64,000 nt of DNA. Source: Physcomitrium patens (taxonomy: Eukaryota; Streptophyta; Bryopsida; Funariales; Funariaceae). The DNA lies in assembly GCF_000002425.4 (NCBI RefSeq), contig NC_037255.1, positions 2,177,847 through 2,241,846 on the forward strand, read 5' to 3'. Positions 23,590-36,516 of the stretch are shown here, one piece after another. Below the pieces are notes generated by a model, which ran no database searches, was not told the DNA's origin, and saw only the letters and a program-made list of their open reading frames with translations. Positions within the stretch are counted from its first letter, which is position 1; each line of letters starts with the position of its first letter. Position numbers and translations under genes: made by a program.

Positions 23590-25470
23590 CACACATGCTT
23601 CTTGTACATTCTTCTTTATCTCAGTAAATCTCATAGATGCACATTTTTATTTGATATTCTTCTATAACCTCTTCATATTTAATTAAAGCCTCATCTCTTA
23701 TATTAACCTTACTTCTAGCTTTTAGTATTGGAAATTGTGTAAATACCTGCCTTATCTCTTCTTCTTCATCCATAGTTATCTTAGTATCCAATGCTTCTAC
23801 CATAATAGCTTCAACTGTCATTTTTCTCTTCTTCTTTATCACATTGATGATCAATTCATGGAAATCCTTTTTACCTATACCAAAAGCCTCTTTTAGAGTG
23901 AATTCAATTTTTGCATCTAAGATCTTCTCTTCTAAAATATTCTTCATATCTGTAGATGTTTCAATGTCAGATTGAAGCTTATAAGCAGGATTTTTACCTT
24001 TAGGTTTGTTTGCATCATCTTTCTCTTTTTCTTTGCTCTTCTTCCACTACTCTTTTGGTAATGGTACACTACCAAGATGAATGGAAGGAGGCATTTTTTC
24101 CAATTTTTGCTCCTTAAAAGCTTCTTTCTTTCTTAAAGATCTCCTCTTATTTTCAAACTAAATAACATCCTCCTCATGAATAGCTCTACTTCTTTTTTCT
24201 TCAATTATGGCATCATGCAAATCATTATCATGTTTTTTTCCACATAAATATGCTTTAATACCAATAGCATCAACTAGATCATTCCATCCAGTCATTTTCC
24301 AGATAGCTTTAGCTTCTTTTATCATAACTTATATAGTTGGTAGAGAACTAGCCTTAACTACTTTTTGTTCAACTATAATAGAGTAAGACTCAACTCTTTT
24401 TTTTGTATGGTATTATTCTTTGATATTTACTCTTTCACCAATTTTTTTATACCACCCTTCCCAAAATTAGTCTTTAAAGGCTCATCTGACCCCATGAGTC
24501 TTATCTTGCCTTCTTTGAAATATACAATACCATTGTTGATTGCATCTTTGTAGCTATCACAGTCACCATGCTTGTAGTTTGGATTGTCATATCACATATA
24601 TCTCTCTATAAATCTTTTTGAGCCTTCAATTATTTTTAATGAATTTTTTATTTGGAATTTCTTCAATTCAGTTATTTCTACATTCAAATCTTTTATGCCC
24701 TTGATCAATTCTTCAAGAGTACTATCCTTGATAGTCATAATCACCTTTTAAAGTGGCACTTAATTATAAAATGTAGGCATTGGTTCCAACCTTGATATTA
24801 AACCATGAGTCTTAATCTTCTGTTGTTTAGTCAAAAGTTCCACTAACTCTTTTACTAACTTCCAATTATTTGTAAAACCACTCTTAGATATCTTATTTGC
24901 TAGATAAAAGAACAACTTGTCCTCAAAGTATTCATTAGTTGTTTATAAGAATAATCCAATTTTTTTTATTTCCAAGAGTTTCCTCTCTTGCCATAGTAAT
25001 TGTCCAAATTTAGTTTCAAATTCCCTCATTAACTCATTTGGAGCCATTTGATTTCCTACCCTTTACTCAATTTACTCCAAAAAAGTCTATTTTATCATTC
25101 TTTCTAACTCTTCAATAAAAAATTCATCTTTCAAGAGTTCTTCAAATTTCTTCCATAATATAGTCTGAGTGTGCAACTCTTGTACCCTCTCATTGATTTC
25201 TAGTACCACTTCTAAATCAAAGGTGGTAATCATCTTCATTTCTGAAACTTGATGCACTTCTATTTCAGATATATAAATCTTGAAGAATTTAGTGATGTTC
25301 TTTCCATCAAACCTTCCAGTTTTAGCTACCACTACTTGTAAAGCTTTGGTGGTATTCCTATCTTTTCCATATACATGTTGTTTTTCTTCCATAAATTGGA
25401 AAAATGCTTTAAATAAATCATAGGCATCCACTCCATCTAGTAATGTAAACCTAGAGATTTGATCTCCCAT
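23590..25470 (-). pseudogene. Gag remnant of the family B retrotransposon
   Basis: Read on minus, ATG 25470 (MGDQISRFTLLDG) opens 55 nt after the LTR at 25526. The protein has a retroviral-type gag segment (FDGKNITKFFKIY, then HQVSEMKMITTFDLEV). A second stretch at 23621-23947 (AFGIGKKDFHELI, then EALDTKITMDEEEE) continues it, with stops and low-complexity charged sequence between. It ends in a Cys-containing segment near 23590. No protease, RT or integrase is present. It resembles gag of moss-type gypsy elements, from memory and not by search. Confidence 0.6.
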
Positions 25471-25525
25471 CTTAACTTATTGAGATAATTAGTGCTTTAA
25501 GGCTCTCTCAATGGAAACACTAATA

Positions 25526-26601
25526 TGTCGAGGTAGAGAGAATTTGCCTCAAGAAAGCATTGGACTCCTGGCTATCAGTAAATACTCAATCAAGCTTTAA
25601 AATAAAGGAAGCTCTAAGTTTATATATATAATTTTTTATTTGGAGCAATAATACCAAATACATAAGCCTCAAGTAACCAACAACCTCCAAAATATGATAA
25701 AATCCTTTAAATCCTTGTATACCCTTACGTGGAAATTTTTCCAAACTTCAATACCTCATAACTCCTGATCCAACTATCCAAACTTACTCAAATTTTACAT
25801 GAAGTACTGATTTATTCTTATCAACTATTATAACAAATTTTAATTGCAAATTCATTGTAAAACTTGAGATATCTTGAAAATCCTAACAATAGCTTCAAAT
25901 CCTAGTTTTTATATATCTATGTGTAATTTGCTTCATATCTTATAAATTAAATATTCAAATGCCATAAAATTTGTATGTATAGTTTTTTAACACAATTATC
26001 TATCTTTTCCAAAAGATTTGAACTAAAAGTTCTTTTAGAAACTCAAGATATGGCTCCAACCATTACTATAAACAAAATCGCTCACTTATTGCCTTTGATT
26101 TGGAAGCATCGCCTTCAACTCCTTATATCTCTTTTATATAAACTCCAAAAGCAAAAATTCTTTCATGAAAGATGTAGGCCTTAAACTTGGTATTCCAACT
26201 GCATCTTTTAATCTTCAAAAACTGCCATAAAACTTCTCATATTCACAAAATAGTATATCTTAAATTAATACCTTAACTTCAAACGTCTATAATTTCTTCA
26301 CCCTAACTCCAAATCCTCTAATTTTTGCACAAAATTTGTAGCTCAAATTCTAAATCTTACAACTCTGGTTTTTAATTCCCAAATGCCCTCTTTGAAGTCA
26401 CCAAAATCCTTGTTAAGGTGACAAGCAGCCTCCTCAAAGCCCATTGGGTATGATATTCGACCATTAGAGATAAAGTTTTCTATTCCTTGCCTTCATCCGA
26501 TCATGCCTTGCTTTCATCCCTCTCAATAAGCCTCCCACTAATTTGGATTTTCTTTCTTAGGCTTCCACCTTCTTCTAAGGCTTCATACTAAATATTTAGG
26601 T

Positions 26602-26646
<45 letters not shown>

Positions 26647-26801
26647 GCCAAAATCAAAAAAAATAAAAAAAATAAAGTAAGGTTTCTTATACCAATTTTT
26701 TTAAATTTAATCTACTAACCATTCTAACACACATCTAGACTTATCAACATATAATATTTTTTAACTATATTTTACATATTATAAGTATTTATAGTACAAC
26801 A
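25526..26801 (-). repeat. Family B LTR, 5' LTR of the gag remnant
   Basis: A 1276-bp LTR with plus-strand ends TGTCGAGG...AGTACAACA. A TA microsatellite lies at 26604-26642. The subterminal inverted repeat is kept despite decay (ATTATAA/TTATAGT). The right flank CCAT falls where the ORF3 end of other copies reads CCGC, again an A-element target with CG in the middle. Confidence 0.85.
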
Positions 26802-27303
26802 CCATATCTTGGACTTCTTCAATATATAAAGACTGCTCCTCATGGAACTTGTCTCTAGAAAGGGGAGTAATGTCATGGACATATATATTTATCTCAATAA
26901 TTACTTATAAGATTACGTAGAAGTAAATAAATATAGACTAATTGAAAAAAGACTTTTAGGACGGTTAGACTTTAGTTGTGTTTGTAGATTAGAAACTTGG
27001 CCAATAAATTAACCACGCATTGGTAGTTTGTGGAACAAGTTAATTCTACATAATAACTTGTGGAACAAGCTATCTATATGGCGCATACATAGATAAATTG
27101 CCTTATAAATTAAGACATGTGGCTAACAAAGTCAACATGTTTGAGAGGTCCTATAAGACATCACCTTGTACCTCCTAGTAAAGAGTATATATGGAGGTAA
27201 GAGTGAAGCCTTCTTTACTCTTACCAATATTGTTTCAGTTCTCAGTCTTCTTTTAAGATTTTCTAGTCTTCTTATTTTTGGCAATAGCCATTCTAATTAA
27301 TAT
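26802..27303 (+). repeat. End of A4 (ORF3 tail, PPT) and an interrupted family A LTR
   Basis: 26802-26856 is the last part of an ORF3 region, followed by the PPT AGAAAGGGGAG and the LTR start TGTCATGG at 26871. The LTR is cut at 27303 by element A5 and resumes at 40609 to about 40690. The start-site stem GTAAGAGTGAAG/CTTTACTCTTAC is at 27197-27224. On the far side, A6 RT follows directly, so this LTR also joins two bodies. Confidence 0.85.
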
Positions 27304-28073
27304 TGTCATGGACATACACATGTAAGCCAATAATTACATGTATAAATAGGTAGAAGTAAGTAAAAATAGATAAAAGTATATTAATTATATAATATTTGAT
27401 ATAGAAGCTTTCTAGAAGCTTCATAGACACTACTTTGACTTTATAGGTGTCTTTAATTGACTTTTTGGATTAAAAACATCGTCAAAAAGTTGGCCATGTG
27501 TCACACATATTGTTAACTTGAAGACCAAGCTAACTATATGGCCCACACATAAAAAAACTTGCCTTATAAGTCAAGGCATGTGTCCTATAAAGTCAACACA
27601 TATTGGAGGTCCTATAGAATGTTGCCACATAGCTCCTAATTAGATAGTATATATAGAGACAAGAGTGAAGAGGGCTTCACTCTTGACAACTCCTTTCTTG
27701 CTTCCAGTCTAGTTTCAAAGGTCTCTAGTTTTCTTGTCTTTTGGCAATAGCCATTCCAGTTTCTTTTTTAATATACATATTAAGTTATTTCTATTTTGTC
27801 ATCTTTCTCTGAAAGAAGTCTCACTTGTTTATTTATCTTTATTATATTCGTGTTTTTGATAGATTGACAAAAGTATACTTACAATATGAGAGCTTTATCT
27901 AATCTTCATTAAGAATGGATTACCTCTTTTTCTAGAAAAGACATAAGCATATTAGAAGTTGCGGATTACCCTCTTCTAAACTGATATTGTCCTTAGTATT
28001 TTTTTTGTTTTCAAGTCTTCTCTTTTATTTTTCTTGAATGATATTAGACATCTTCTCTTTTCTAAGTGTTATC

Positions 28074-30136
28074 ATGGCAGAACTTACTGAAATGAAGAGT
28101 GCAATGGTACAAATGCAAGAGCAATTGAGGGAGTTAATGCTTGCAATGCATCAACTTAATTTACCACCACAAGGAGTAACAAGATTGGTAGGAAGTGAAG
28201 ATATAGAAATGATTGGAGCTGCTTCAACATCTGCACCAAATCATATTTCTCATCCTATGGTGGAACATCCTTCCAATGTTAGAGAACCAAAAATTGTCCT
28301 ACCCCAGAAGTTTGATGGTACTAGATCAAAGTTTAGAGGATTTATCAATCAAGTAAAACTTGTGATTGAACTTCAATTCCAAAGCTATCGAACTCCACAA
28401 TCGTAATTTATATTCATTGGTACACTTCTTTCAGGTTCAATATTATCATGGTTTTCATCTTTTTTTGAATGACGAGATCCAATATTGGATAATCTAGAGA
28501 TTTTTTGGCGGAGTTTTGATCCATGTATTGAGAACATGATACAATTCGTGTTGCAACCAATAAGATCCATATTTTATGACAAGACAATAGATTAGTAACT
28601 ATATATGCTTCACAATTTTGACAACTTGCAATTGAAATCAAGTAGGATGATGCTGCACTTATTAGCCAATTTTTCTACGAATTATAATATGAGGTAAAAA
28701 AATTAATGCTCAACTTACCCAATCCTCAAACATTGAGTCAAGTAATTGTCTTTGTTGTGAAGTACAACAATCACCTTTTTGAATTCCGATCTGAGAACCA
28801 TACAAGTGGACCTCAACGTAACTTAAATTCAATAGCAACACCAACACCTCTTCAACACATACATTCGAAAGTAGAGGATATGCAAATTGATGCAGTACAT
28901 TTCAAACCTCTTACTGAATAAGAAAAGACTTGTCATTATTAAGAAGGATTGTGCTTGTATTGTGGAAAACCTAAGCACACTGCTCAATATTGCTCAAAGA
29001 AGCGATGCAACCATAAAATGAGGAGTACGGCGATCAAAGAAGATAGCATGTCGAAAAACAAATTTGTCCAGCTACAATAGGGACCATGTGGCTGGAACCT
29101 TGTATAATCCCTAGAGAAGGTCCTATCTTCTCCTCAAAATCCTTCCCATGTTTTACAATAAATGTTATTATAGGACCTAAATATATCAAAGCCTCTACCT
29201 TGCTAGATTCAAGAGCCTCAGCATGTTTCTTAGATGAAAAATTTGCTAAAAGATATAGCATATTTTTAATAAAGAAAACTAAACTTGTTCATATAGAAGT
29301 CATAGATGGTCGTCTGTTGTCTTCAGGAGATATTACTCATGAAATCCTTCCTATAGAAATAGCAACTAATGGTCATAGTAGCTTTATAATATTTAATATC
29401 ATTAGATCTATTTCTATTCCAATCATTTTAGGTTTATCATGGCTAGAAAAATATAACCCTAAAATAGATTAGACTTCTCGTAGTCTTGACTTTTCTGAAA
29501 GTATAACTAAGAGTGTAGTTAATCAAGTAGAAAGTTATAATTCTAGTATAATTAAACCTATATTTGTAGGTGCAAGTGCTTTTTTGCATGCTACAAAAAA
29601 AAGATCACCTTGTGTCATTTATACCATAACTATTTTTACTGGTAGAAAGACTTCAAGTGGCATTCCAAGCCAATATCAAGATTTTAAAGATGTATTTGAG
29701 AAAAAGAATGCAGATACTCTTTCACAACATCGTTCCTATGACTGCTCAATTGACCTTGAAGGAAGACCAGAACCGCCATTTGGACCAATCTATAATTTAT
29801 CACAAAAAGAGTTAGCTGAACTCAAGGAGTATATTGAAGAGAATCTAGCTAAGAACTTCATATGCCATTCCAAATCTCCAGTAGGAACTCTAATTTTATT
29901 TGTGAAGAAAAAAGATGGATCATAGCAGATGTGTATTGATTATCGAGGACTCAACAAAATCACAATCAAAAATAGGTACCCGCTACTTTTAATATCTGAA
30001 CTTCTTGATCAGTTGAATCAGGCTAAGATCTATACAAAAATAGATCTATGGAGAGCATATAATTTGGTACGCATCAAAGAAGGAGAGGAATAGAAGACTG
30101 CGTTTCGAACAAGGTATGGATATTTTGAATACAATG
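28074..30136 (+). pseudogene. A5 gag-pol, 5' part
   Basis: Gag starts at ATG 28074 (MAELTEMKSAMVQMQ) and breaks at 28406 (CAA to TAA). A CCHC region lies at about 28950-28990. Protease at 29089-29470 carries DSRA instead of DSGA. RT starts at about 29700 and runs into the insertion at 30137. Stops include TAG at 29923-29925, where other copies have Leu. The second half continues at 37069. Confidence 0.9.
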
Positions 30137-30685
30137 TGTCAAGGACAAAGACTCGATGAGGGAAAATATACACAAAAAGGCTATCTCGATATAATAAGTC
30201 AAAATATAAACAAGTAGGTATATTAAAAAGAAACTGGAATGGCTATTGCCACAAGACAAGAAACTAAAGACTCTTGAATCTGGACTAGAAGCAAGAAAGG
30301 AGTTGACAAGAGTGAAGAAGCCTTCACTCTTGTCTCTATATATACTATCTAATTAGGGGCTACGTGGCGACGTTCTATAGGACCTCCAATATGTGTTGAC
30401 TTTGTAGGACACATGCCTTGACTTACAAGGCAAGTTTTTCTATGTGTGGGCCACATAGTTAGCTTGATTTTCAATCTAACAACATGTGTGGCACGTGGCC
30501 AACTTGTTGACCACGTTTCTAATCCAAAAAGTCAATTAAAGACACCTATGAAGTCAAAGCAGCATCTAAGAAGCTTCTAAGAAGATTCCATATTAAATAT
30601 TATAGAATTAACTTACTTTTACTTACTTTTACTTACTTCTACTTATTTATATAAGTAATTATTAGCTTACATGATTATGGCCGTG
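30137..30685 (-). repeat. LTR-a of A2', missing three terminal bases
   Basis: A 549-bp LTR that on plus starts TGTCAAGG and ends GGCCGTG, directly abutting TGTCAAGG of LTR-b. The last three bases (ACA) are absent at the join. The start-site stem CAAGAGTGAAG/CTTCACTCTTG is at 30307-30332. Confidence 0.9.
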
Positions 30686-31246
30686 TGTCAAGGACAAGAA
30701 CTCGATGAAAAAATAGTTCAGACAAGTAAGCCTTCACTCAAAGAAAAGTAACAAAATATGAATAATAAGTATGTATATTGAAAAGAGAAAGTAGAATGGC
30801 TATTGCCAAAAGACAAGAAAACTAGAGACCCTTGAAACTAGACTAGAAGCAAGAAAGGAGTTGACAAGAGTGAAGAAGCCTTCACTCTTGTCTCTATATA
30901 TACTATCTAACTAGGGGCTACGTGGCGACGTTCTATAGGACCTCCAATATGTGTTGACTTTGTAGGACACATGCCTTGACTTACAAGGCAAGTTTTTCTA
31001 CGTATGGGCCACATAGTTAGCTTGATCTTCAAGCTAACAACATGTGTGGCACGTGGCCAACTTGTTGACCACGTTTCTAATCCAAAAAGTCAATTAAAGA
31101 TACCTATGAAGTCAAAGCAGCGTCTATGAAGTTTCTAGGAAGCTTCCATATTAAATATTATAGAATTAACTTACTTTTATCTACTTTTACTTACTTCTAT
31201 CTATTTCTATATGTAATTATTAGTTTACATGATTATGGCCGTGACA
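30686..31246 (-). repeat. LTR-b of A2' (A2 subfamily)
   Basis: A 561-bp LTR with full ends TGTCAAGG...GGCCGTGACA on plus. It adjoins the PPT complement at 31250-31260. The start-site stem is at 30865-30890. Its U5-side sequence matches the LTR at 10457 and not LTR-a or LTR-c. Confidence 0.9.
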
Positions 31247-31287
31247 TTACCCCCCCTTCTAGAGACGAGTTCCACGAGGAGCGGTCA

Positions 31288-31710
31288 TCATATGTTGAGA
31301 AAATCTATGATGCGACAAATTGTATTCGTCACATACTCTGATCTCTGTTCTCTTCGAAGATGATTGATAGGGCCTCTCAACCATCGATAGAGTCCCATAC
31401 CAAGGCGGGAAGACCACCTAGTTATTTGATCATTGTTGAGGCCTTTGTAACTTTCTTCGAATAGAATATTCGAAACACCATCAGGAGTTGTTCCTACCTC
31501 TAGCAAAATCACCAAACATCAAGAGTCCCTTCCCAAATCGTGATACCAAACGCGTTGTATCTCACCATCTATTCGAGGAAGAACATGTCGTTCTTGAAGA
31601 TCTTCATCTCGATTGCGTCGTCTCGAAGGTTGTGACAATCGTAATGTCTCGTCCGACAGGTCAGCAAACGAAGGTTCTTGAGTTGAATCTGCTGGTTGTT
31701 GGCTCTCTAT
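31288..31710 (-). pseudogene. A2' ORF3
   Basis: A 423-nt frame on minus, the sibling of 9993-10415 with only a few changes, including the same early stop after GRDS. It starts at ATA and ends at TGA. It lies between the gag-pol stop and the PPT. See the A2 ORF3 entry for the sequence features; the function is unknown. Confidence 0.75.
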
Positions 31711-31804
31711 CTAATTTGCGTCACAAATGCAAAGAAGTTACAAACAAGGATAGGAAATTGAATGTTATCTTGCCTCAATCTTGTCTCTTTTATAAGAGAG
31801 ATTT

Positions 31805-34800
31805 TCATCTTGGTTTTGATGGATGTTGTTGATGAAAAACTTTGACTTTAGTTGATGCATTTGCTAGATTCCTGGATGGCTCCCATGTGCGTTCACTAAT
31901 ATCATATCCGTGCCAATGAACAAGATATTCCAGCTTATTTCGGCGCTGCCTCGAGTCTAATATCTCTTCCACCTCAAATTCTTCATTATTATCTACTTCT
32001 ATAGGAGGCGGTGGCATTTGTCTTCTTCCTTGTATATCCACTGTCTTATATGGTTCAAGAAGAGACATGTGGAATACAGGATGGATCTTCATTGACTCCG
32101 GTAGATGTAATCGATATGCAACTGGGTTGATCTGTTCAAAAACAGAAAAGGGGCCAAGCCTACGATAGTCCAACTTGTCACAAGGTCGAGTAGTCTTGAT
32201 ATTGCGACGAAGTAGCCATATCTTATCACCCACGTTGATTTGTGGTTGCTCCTTACGATATAGATCTGCGTTTATCTTTTGTCGTTCTTGAGCTTCCTTC
32301 AATTGCGTCTTCATTATTGCATGTAACTCTGACAACCGATTTGCCATATCTTCTGCTGCAGGATTATCAACTTTTGAAAAATCAAAAGTATCAAGTCGTG
32401 GATGATAGCCATAATTGGCAAAAAAAGGTGTTTGTTGCGTGGAAGAATGTACCGTATTATTATAAGCAAACTCTGCCAATGGCAGAAGGGTTGTCCAATC
32501 ATCTTGTTGGTAGTTGATAGTACACCTTAAATATTGCTCCAAGACTTGGTTTACACGCTCTGTTTGTCCATCAATTTGAGGATGGAAAGCCGAAGATAGC
32601 TTTATGTCCACTTTTAAAATCTTGAAAAGGGTCCTCCAAAATCTTGACACAAATTGAATTCCCCTATCCGATATGATATCTTTAGGTAATCCATGATAGC
32701 GATAGATATTATCAATGAAAAGCTTAGCTGTTTCTTCACCTGTGATAGATTTTGTACATGGCACAAAATGTGCCATCTTGGTGAAACGATCTACTATCAC
32801 AAATATAGAATCATAAGATCTTGAGCTTGGAAGATCTGTGATGAAATCCATAGAAACAGAAGACCATGGTTGTTCTGGTATAGGTAATGGCTGAAGAAGT
32901 CCGTAAGGTCAATGATGAGGAATTTTTGATCTTGAACAAATATCACATGATTGTACAAAGTCTTTGACTGACTTCCACATTTGTGGCCACCAAAAATCTC
33001 TTGATATGAGTTCCAAAGTCTTATTATATCCAAAGTGCCCTGCTGCTGGAAAGTCATGACGTGCTTGAAGAACACGTAAACGTGCTTCTCCTTTTGGAAC
33101 ATATAGGCGTCCTTCAAAATATAATAGATTATTCTTGAACTCGAACTTAGAAGGATCATGAGACTTGGAAGAATTATTCTCGATATCATAAACAAGAAGG
33201 TCTGAGGACATACTGGACTGGATTTGCTTGAGAAAAGTTGAATCAACAGTCAATGTTGATTTCATTGCTCGGAGATGAAATTGCTCCGGTTTCAAGAGGA
33301 CCGTTCTTTGTTGCTCAAAAGCTGCATCTCCTTCTTTTGGTGCAAAATAAGAACGTCTAAATAGGGCATCAGACAAACCTTGTTGTTTTCCTGGCCGATA
33401 AGTGATAATGAACTCGAATCTTGACAAAGACATACTCCAACGAGCTTGACGTCGATTCAATACGCGTGTTGACATGAAATACTCGAGGTTCTTGTGATCT
33501 GTATACACAGTGACTGGACTAGAAGCGCCTTCTAGATAATGATGCCATTCTTGAAAGGAATCCACGATCGCAAGAAGTTCTTTATCGTGGATCTCATAAT
33601 TGATCTCGGTTGCTGAGAATTTTCTTGAATGAAAAGCTATCGGATGAAGTTTGTCATCTGTTCCCATTTGTGATAAAACTGCCCCTTAGGCAAAATCTGA
33701 TGCATCTGTTTCCATAAAAAATGCCTTGGAAAAATCAACACGATATAAGACTGGTGCAGAGACAAACGATGTCTTCAAGGCTTCAAATGCTGCTTCCGCT
33801 TCTTGATTCCATTGGAATTTATCTTTACTAGTCAAGCGTGTAAGTGGAGCTGCAACTCGTGAGAAATCTTTGATGAAGATCCGATAGTAATTGGCAAATC
33901 CCAAGAAACATTGGACATCTCTTAATGTCCTTGGAATCTTCCAATCCATGATTGTTTGGACTTTCTTAGAATCCATCATGAAACCATCATTTGAAATGAT
34001 GTATCCTAAAAAGTCAACTTGAGTAGTGTGAAATACGCACTTTTCTATCTTGGCGTACAATCCTGCATCTCTAAGTTTTTGTAATACTTGACGAACATGT
34101 ATTTGATGTTCTTCGACATTCTTAGAATAGATCAAGATATCGTCTAGATAACAGATGACAAAATTATCTAAGAATTCACGAAATACATCATTCATGAGAT
34201 GTTGAAAAGCAGCTGGTGCATTCGTGAGTCCAAAGGGCATGACATTATATTCGAAATGTCCATACCTGATTCGAAACGCAGTCTTCCATTCATCTCCTTC
34301 TTTGATCCGTACTAGATTATATGCTCCTCTTAGATCTATTTTTGTATAGATCTTAGCTTGATTCAACTGGTCAAAGAGTCCTGATATCAAAGGTAATGGA
34401 TACCTGTTCTTGATTGTGATCTTGTTGAGTCCTCGATAATCAACACACATTCGTAAAGATCCATCTTTTTTCTATACGAATAGAATTGGAGCTCCTGCTG
34501 GAGATTTTGAATGGCGTATGAAATTCTTTGCTAAATTCTCGTCAATATATGTCTTGAGTTCAGCCATCTCATCTTGCGATAAATTGTAAATTGGTCCACA
34601 TGGTGGCTGTGTTCCTTCCTTGAGGTCGATTGAACAATCATATGGGCGATGCTCAAGAAGAATATCTGCATTCTTTTTCTCAAAAACGTCTTGATACTCC
34701 TGATATTGACTTGGAATGCCAATTGAAGTCTTTACGTTTTCAGAAATAGGTGCAGCATAAATAGCAAAAGTTGATCCTTCTTTTGCTGCGTGTATAAATG

Positions 34801-36304
34801 CTTTTGCACCTATCAGTACGGGTTTTACTATACTAGACTTATAATTTTTTACTTGGTTGGTAGAACTATTAATAACGCTTTGGAAAAAGTCAAGTTTATG
34901 CGAATTCCAATCTATTCGAGGGTTATATTTTTCTAGCCAGGATAAACCTAAAATAATTGGATTGGACGGGGATTTAATTATGTTAAAAGCTATGTAGCTA
35001 TCATGACCGTCTATTGTTACTTTTATAGGATGAGTTTCATGAGTGACATCTCCAGAAGACAAGGGACGACCATCTATGACTTCTACATGTATTGGTTTAG
35101 GTTTCTGTACAAAGGGTATTTTACGACTTTTAACAAATTGTTCATCTAAAAAACATGTTGAGGCTCCCGAATCTAATAAAGCAAAGGCTTTGTAATTCTT
35201 AGGTCCTAAATATAAGTCTATTATAAAACAAGGAGAGGGTTCTCAGGAGAGGATAGGACCTTCATTAGGAATTGTACAAGGTTCCAGCTGCACGGTCCCT
35301 ATTGTAGCTGGACGAATCCGTTTTTCTGACATGTTGTCTTCTTTGACCATCGTACCCCTCATTTTATAGTTGCGTCATTTTTTTGGACAATGTTGAGCAG
35401 TGTGCTTAGGTTTTCCGCAATATAAACATAATCCTTCTTGACGACGACGAATCTTTTCTTGCTCAGTTAAGGGTTTAAAACGTACTGCGTCAATTTACAT
35501 GTCTTCTACTTCTGAATGTACGTTTGGCAAAGATGTTGATGTTGCCATTGAGTAATAACGTTGAGGTTCCCGTGAATGATTCTCGGATCGAAATTCGAAA
35601 AGTCGATTATCACATTTTACCGCAAAATCGATTGCTTGACTCAAAGTTTGAGGATCAGGTAAGTTGAGCATCAATTTCTTTACTTCGTATTACAATCCAT
35701 AAAGAAATTGACTGATGAGTGCAGCATCATCCCACTTCATGTCAATTCCAAGTTGTCGAAATTGTGAAGCATATACTGTTACTGAGCGATTTTCTTGTCG
35801 CAGAATTCGGATCTTATTTGTTGCAACACGAGTTGCATCGTATTCACCATACATAGATCGAAACTCTGCCAAAAAAGCTTCCAAATTGTCCAATATTGGA
35901 TTTTGTTGTTCAAGAAAAGACGAAAACCACGATAATGCAGAACTAGAAAGTAGAGTGCCAATAAACCTGACTTGTGATCCTGGAGTTGGATAGCTTTGCG
36001 GTTGAAGTTCAATTGCCAATTGTACTTGATTGATGAACCCTCGAAACTTTGATCTCGTACCATCAAATTTCTCAGGTAAGGCAATTCTTGGTTCTCTAGT
36101 GCTTATAGGGTGTTGTACAATTGGAGAAGGAACGTGATTTGTTGTAGATGTTGAAGCAGCTCCGATCATCTCTATATCTCCACTTTCTGCTATTCTTGTT
36201 CTTTCCTGTGTTGGTGAATTGAGTTGATGCATCGCAAGCATTAACTCCCTCATTTGCTCTTGCATTTGTGCCATTGCACTCTTCATTTCAACAAGCTCTG
36301 CCAT
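31805..36304 (-). pseudogene. A2' gag-pol: full-length frame with a few stops
   Basis: From ATG 36304 to the stop at 31805 is exactly 1500 codons with no net frameshift, so this copy shows the intact architecture: gag, CCHC, protease, RT (YLDD), RNase H, integrase and chromodomain in one frame. The A-run near the gag-protease boundary has one more A than A2 and keeps the frame. Stops: TAA after FLYGL near 35690, TAA 35495-35497, TGA 35243-35245, TAG near 34470, TAA 33686-33688 and TGA 32909-32911. Four of these are shared with A2. The chromodomain and integrase segment (31805-32851, 348 residues) is open and almost identical to A2. Confidence 0.95.
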
Positions 36305-36516
36305 AATGACACTAAGAAGAAAAATTTGTTTGATATTGCTCAAGACAAAAGAAAAGAAAGACTTGATAACAAAGAAGATACTAAGAACAATATCAGTTTA
36401 GAAGTGGGTAATTCGCAAACTTCTAATACACTTATGTCTTGTCAAGAGAAAGGAGTAATCCACTCTTATTCAAGAAAAAACAAAGCTCTGATATTATAAG
36501 TGTACTCTTGTCAATC

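Noticed and set aside
23394..24553. Plus-strand open frames in the AT-rich B region
   Set aside because: They lie opposite the gag remnant, which has recognisable charged gag sequence on minus.
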